DNA of 64,000 nt from positions 28,419,341-28,483,340 of the forward strand of contig NC_092575.1 in assembly GCF_037975245.1 (NCBI RefSeq). The letters are read 5' to 3'. The DNA is from Apostichopus japonicus. Its lineage: Eukaryota; Echinodermata; Holothuroidea; Aspidochirotida; Stichopodidae. Below the pieces are notes generated by a model that was not told the origin of the DNA, did not search any database, and was given only the letters and a program-made list of their open reading frames with translations. Shown piece by piece: positions 59,530 to 64,000 of this stretch (the first letter of the stretch is position 1; every line of letters starts with the position of its first letter). The position numbers and the translations under genes were made by a program.

Positions 59530-59894
59530 TTAAAGGGAGTGAAGACTCGTGCACAAAGAAATGTCAGATGTTGGTAATCTGACCTAGTTTCGAATGAGGT
59601 GTAACAGAAGTGTTAGACACCACCATCGATCCCAGAAAATACACACAAAGCTTGCTACCGCCAGTTTACAGACACCAACATACAGTCTATATATGCAGCT
59701 ATGCTCAATACCCACAACACAGTGTACATAGCAGTGATGGACATCTCAGGTCCAGATAAAGATAACAAGGTATCACGTTTCATTACTGTCTGCATTTTGT
59801 AGCGACAAGAAAAAACATCAGTTGCTATCAACGGAAAGTTAACTTTATTCAGAGGGCGGCATGTGGTTTTTGAGCGAGTCTTCAATGCCTTTAA
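59530..59894 (+). mobile_element. TTAA-flanked MITE, copy 3
   Basis: TTAA at both ends; left AGGGAGTGAAGACTCG, right CGAGTCTTCAATGCCT. Same length (365 bp) and interior as the 40.0-kb copy, with small indels. Same orientation as copy 1. Confidence 0.8.
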
Positions 59895-62460
59895 GGACAT
59901 GTTGTCACTCCTTGGACAGGATGTATACATGGTACCAGCAGCCATTAATCTTTTATGAGCTAGCTCATAAGGGAACTGACTGATAGCATTGCTGTGATAG
60001 CATTACTGTGTATGCTGTTAGTCTTCAAACCTTTTTTCTGACTTGTTTGAGGGAATGGTTTATGGCAAATCTGATATATTTAAATTATATATTCAGTTTT
60101 AGTTTGCATGATACTGTACTAATTTTTTTCACAGTTCAAAACCATGTGGGAGGAACCATTTTCAATATTATGTATAGCTCATTCGCTGAGCGGCTGTCAT
60201 CCTAATGTTTGAAAATTCATTAACTGCTTAAAATGAAAAAGTGTTTAACTGCATTGAGTTCTATTTGGGGTATTGGTGCAGTCAGGGATTGGAAAGGTTG
60301 TATTAATGATCAGAAACTTATTGGCAGTTTTCATCACAAAGCAAATATGTCCATTTCATTAAGAGTAGTGGTCTGCAAGTGTTTAGGCCCATGAACCAGG
60401 ATTGTTGTTGAGGGCTAACCCTCTATCCAATTGGTTCCCATCCCTAAGAATGAATGTTCAGAATTCATGAAAGCTACTGTATATAGTAGGTTGGATTATG
60501 GACTTGATGTACAAAACATACGATTTTATAGATACAGTATTTCCATCGACAAGGTCCAATAACGATCGTCAGCTATTTGCCACATGGTCAGAAAAACCCA
60601 ATATGCACCCAAACTTGATCACAATCCACTATTGGTTCATACCTCAAAGTTTGGGGAGCATGGTGTAATGGTGAATCCATGAGACTGTATTTTCATACCT
60701 CTAGGGAGACTGTTGCTTCTGATTTTAGCAACATGTTGGCATGAACATTTCTACATTGTACTATAATCATCAGTGGCTGAAGGGGTTGTATTAGCAGGCA
60801 TACAGAATGTAATGGCCAATGGAGCTGAAACTTTCTTTTCTTCTGGTTCTGACTTATCAGCATCAATCCACTAATTGAGTACAAAAAAATTAAACAGATC
60901 ACAAATCCACTTGTCAGTCTGGTTAATTTTGTGTAGATAAAGATATATACTTGAAGTGACATTTTCTAGCACATTTATATCCCACCCTGCAACTTCCATA
61001 GAAACAGTTGGGCACTACCAGTATACATTCTTAGTCATGTATTGTACAGAGCCATTGATTAAACACACCTCCGATATCATTAGCTGTGATTGGTTCATAG
61101 ATGGAGGTGTGTCCTTGTTCAAATATTGACAGGAAATAATACTAGTTGTATGCTGGTTAAGCCATACCATGCAAACGTGGCAAGCTTCTATTATTAAGAA
61201 TACTTCAATGCAAAGCAGAAGTACTGTATGTACATGTACTGTTGATGTGTAGTTCTACTGTAGCTGGTAGCACTGGATAATTAGTCCTCAAAGGGTCAGC
61301 AACTTAGACACAGGTGTCCAAGCTTGTAGAAACAGTTTAACATGCTCCAAGAACATTGCAGCTGAGGCAAAGAAGAACCTATTTAATGAGAGGTAGGTGG
61401 AAAAGTGAATACAGAGCTATAATATAAATATACATCATGCTTTAATAGTTGTACTGAATTTGGTTGCATTTGAATCACTTTGCTTCATTCTTATCATAAA
61501 TTATTCAATATTATTAGGTCAAATTAAATCTGGATTTTTTGAGTATGTCAAATTTATGAGTATTTCAATAAGTATTATATTGTTTCTCAGCATGTACAGT
61601 ACAGTAATTGATGTAAAATACTACCCTATTCTTTTGTAATTGAAGGTATACTTTTTGATTAAGTAATAAGTATTAATTGATTGCTCTGCATACACTCTAT
61701 ATTTTGTACAGGAAATTTTAACAAGAGTTCTAGGATATTACATGTATGTAACATTTACAATTGATTAGTATTGCAAATTTTTAACAAGTTATGTCAACGT
61801 GAATTGAGAAAGATTTACAGGAAGGTCAGGGATAGTGTTAATTCAAATGGTAGCCTTGAAGTAATTAATGTAGACTCATTATTTGAATAACTATATAGCT
61901 ACTGTAATATAGACTGGAATAAACCAAAGTATATATCAAGCAGCCAACCAGACTTGTGATATTGTAAGGCTATGATATCAAGAAGCCAAGTCATCTAGGC
62001 CATATGATCTACTGTAGCGTGGGCTAATTCTTTGTGGTTTATAATATCTGGGAGACAAAGGGCCCAATTGCCAACTATATGTAGGCCATGAGTTGTAAGG
62101 TGACAGGCCTCTAGGCCATGAGATTGAGGGCCCAAGACTAATAGGCTGTGAGATCCAGGACCCAAATCTTCTAAGAAGTCTAGTGACTAAGAGTTCTAAA
62201 CTTCATTCAACAGTAGAATTTGTTGGTGCAATGGTTTGTCTCAAACCTTTGTATCAATCATGAATCTGCAATTTTGCGGTCTCTTTTGTACTTTGAACTT
62301 TTGTGCAAAATTTGAGTTAAAGCTTCTTGTTCAATGAAGTATTTAATCATTTGTAAGCAAAATATTTGAAAATTTGGCCTCTGCCTTCTGTTGAAATGAA
62401 ATATGAGACTAAAATGCCCAAAAAAATAAACAATTTTGTTGTTGTCTGGACCATAGTGTA
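59895..62460. other. Gene-free stretch
   Basis: AT-rich, with many TACTGTA and TGTACAGT words. No supported gene. Confidence 0.45.
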
Positions 62461-62464
62461 GAGC

Positions 62465-62905
62465 TAGTATGTACAGTATAAATAGTACAGTTTTACCAAG
62501 CATGTCTGTTAAATATACTGTATGTCTGAAGAATGCAAGTGAAGCAACAGTGCACCAGTATGTAAATAGTGCTATGTCAGTTTACAGTGCACCAACTGGT
62601 ATGTACAGTATAAATAGTACTATGTCAGTTTACAGTGCACCAGTATGTACAGTATAAATAGTACTATGTCAGTTTACAGTGCACCAGTATGTACAGTATA
62701 AATAGTACTATGTCAGTTTACAGTGCACCAGTATGTACAGTATAAATAGTACTATGTCAGTTTACAGTGCACCAGTATGTACAGTATAAATAGTACTATG
62801 TCAGTTTACAGTGCACCAGTATGTACAGTATAAATAGTACAGTTTTACCAAGCATGTCTGTTACATATATGTCTGAAGTATGCAAGTGAGGTTACAGTAT
62901 GTACA
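62465..62905. repeat. Minisatellite, 44-bp unit, ~7 copies
   Basis: The unit contains ATGTACAGTATAAATAGTAC, TATGTCAGTTTACAG and TGCACCAGT. Matching points at 62645 and 62689 give 44 bp. Each unit has TATAAATA flanked by GTAC; the array is bracketed by two copies of TACCAAGCATGTCTGTTA. Confidence 0.95.
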
Positions 62906-64000
62906 GTATGAATAGTAATACAGTATGTCAGTTCACCAGCCACACCTTTACAGACATTAATATCCCATCCTATATAGTAGACCCCCAATACAGTAGGTTT
63001 TAAGTTCACTAACTGATTTTATAGTTTTGTCATGTCCATTTATTTTATATTAATCTTTAGTTGATCTGGCATCTATACTAGCTAGTGACATTTTCCTTTC
63101 ATCATGGCAGCAGATGTTTCAATAATCTTAACAGCTGCTGTTTGAGATTACAGCCAAGTTCATTTCCCTTCTAAGCTGCCTCTGCTTGTTAGAAGAAGGG
63201 AAATGTTTCTCTCTCAAAGTATTTCCTTGGTTAGATAATTGTAGATAGATAACACAGACCATGTTGTAGCTATTGCTATCCTTGTGCCTCTCCAATGACC
63301 CACTTAAACCTGTGCACCATTTGACTTGTGTAGTAATTAAACATCTCTCAGACAGAGCAGTGTAATATTTAGTGTCACCTAGAGACCCACAAAGCTGGCT
63401 ACAAATCAGCTGTTAATACTGTACATAGATATTATAACTTACTGTACAATAGTGTAGACAAAATGCAGACATTAATTGCAGATACGTGTACACATGTATG
63501 TACTATAAAGTATTTCTTTTTGTCATTCCAAAAACCTTCACTAGTTGCCTTAAAGTTGGATTTTGACAGACTGTTATTGGTAACATTGTTTGCTGATTGC
63601 AATTAGAAGTAGGATGAGACCTGCATGTTCTGCTACTTGGTGAGGTTGGGGTACAGTGTGAGTACTTCAGCAAATTAGTGGACAAGTCTAGAGAGTGAAA
63701 TACATTTTCTGTGAATCTATGGACTTGTATAGAGTAGAACAAAGCAAGCATTCAAATCTGCTCAGTCAGTTTGAGAGTAATATTCTCAAAGTCATTTAGT
63801 CTTCATTATACCTCAATTTGTTATGTTGGAGATCAACCAGATGTGCAGTAAGTGCATGCAGTAATTAACAGCTGTGCTTGATCATCAAGTCTCTTAATAT
63901 GTCAGGAAAGAAACTTTACAAATAAAAAGACTTTAAAACATTTCTGAGGTAACTAGAAGTATTTGACATTTAATAATTTGTGCTGGTTTGGGTATTAGGA
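62906..64000. other. Gene-free stretch to window end
   Basis: No recognisable coding sequence. One short inverted repeat at 63161-63205 (see findings). Confidence 0.45.

Overview
The window is animal nuclear DNA: long AT-rich introns, GT-AG splice sites, many minisatellites and several transposon families. The protein families (myotubularin with FYVE, SLC16 carrier, TIR/HEAT protein), the abundance of TAGGCCTA- and TACTGTA-like words and the tRNA-derived SINEs suggest a marine invertebrate. An invertebrate deuterostome such as an echinoderm is my best guess, but the species cannot be fixed from the sequence alone.

Layout. (1) About 1-5.4 kb is non-coding, with a 47-bp minisatellite at 2.6-4.0 kb. 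(2) 5453-20391, plus strand: 14 coding exons of an MTMR3/MTMR4-type phosphoinositide 3-phosphatase (PH-GRAM, phosphatase with an intact CX5R loop, disordered linker, coiled coil, FYVE). The exons join in frame to 1,067 codons plus stop; the N-terminal exon with the ATG is not identified. (3) 23904-32324, minus strand: seven exons of a divergent SLC16/monocarboxylate-transporter-like carrier, 478 aa, complete. Its introns hold a SINE, an 86-bp minisatellite and a hAT MITE with a perfect 8-bp target duplication. (4) 33.8-38 kb: a cluster of DNA transposon relics and a 5'-truncated, frameshifted CR1/L2-like LINE. (5) 44398-52442, minus strand: seven exons of a 437-aa TIR - EF-hand-like - HEAT repeat protein. 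Its last exon's 3' end, with the stop codon, is amplified about 12 times in a downstream tandem array. (6) 53.6-64 kb: no gene recognised, but nested hAT elements, SINE fragments, a TTAA-flanked MITE family and a 44-bp minisatellite.

The three protein genes are not evidently one pathway. MTMR3/4 proteins act on PI3P/PI(3,5)P2 at endosomes and autophagosomes, SLC16 proteins carry small solutes across membranes, and the TIR protein looks like a signalling or NAD-cleaving immune-type protein. The most unusual items are the TIR-HEAT gene with a Glu at the position of the TIR NADase catalytic residue, and its array of terminal-exon copies, each preceded by an AG acceptor in the phase that exon 6 needs.
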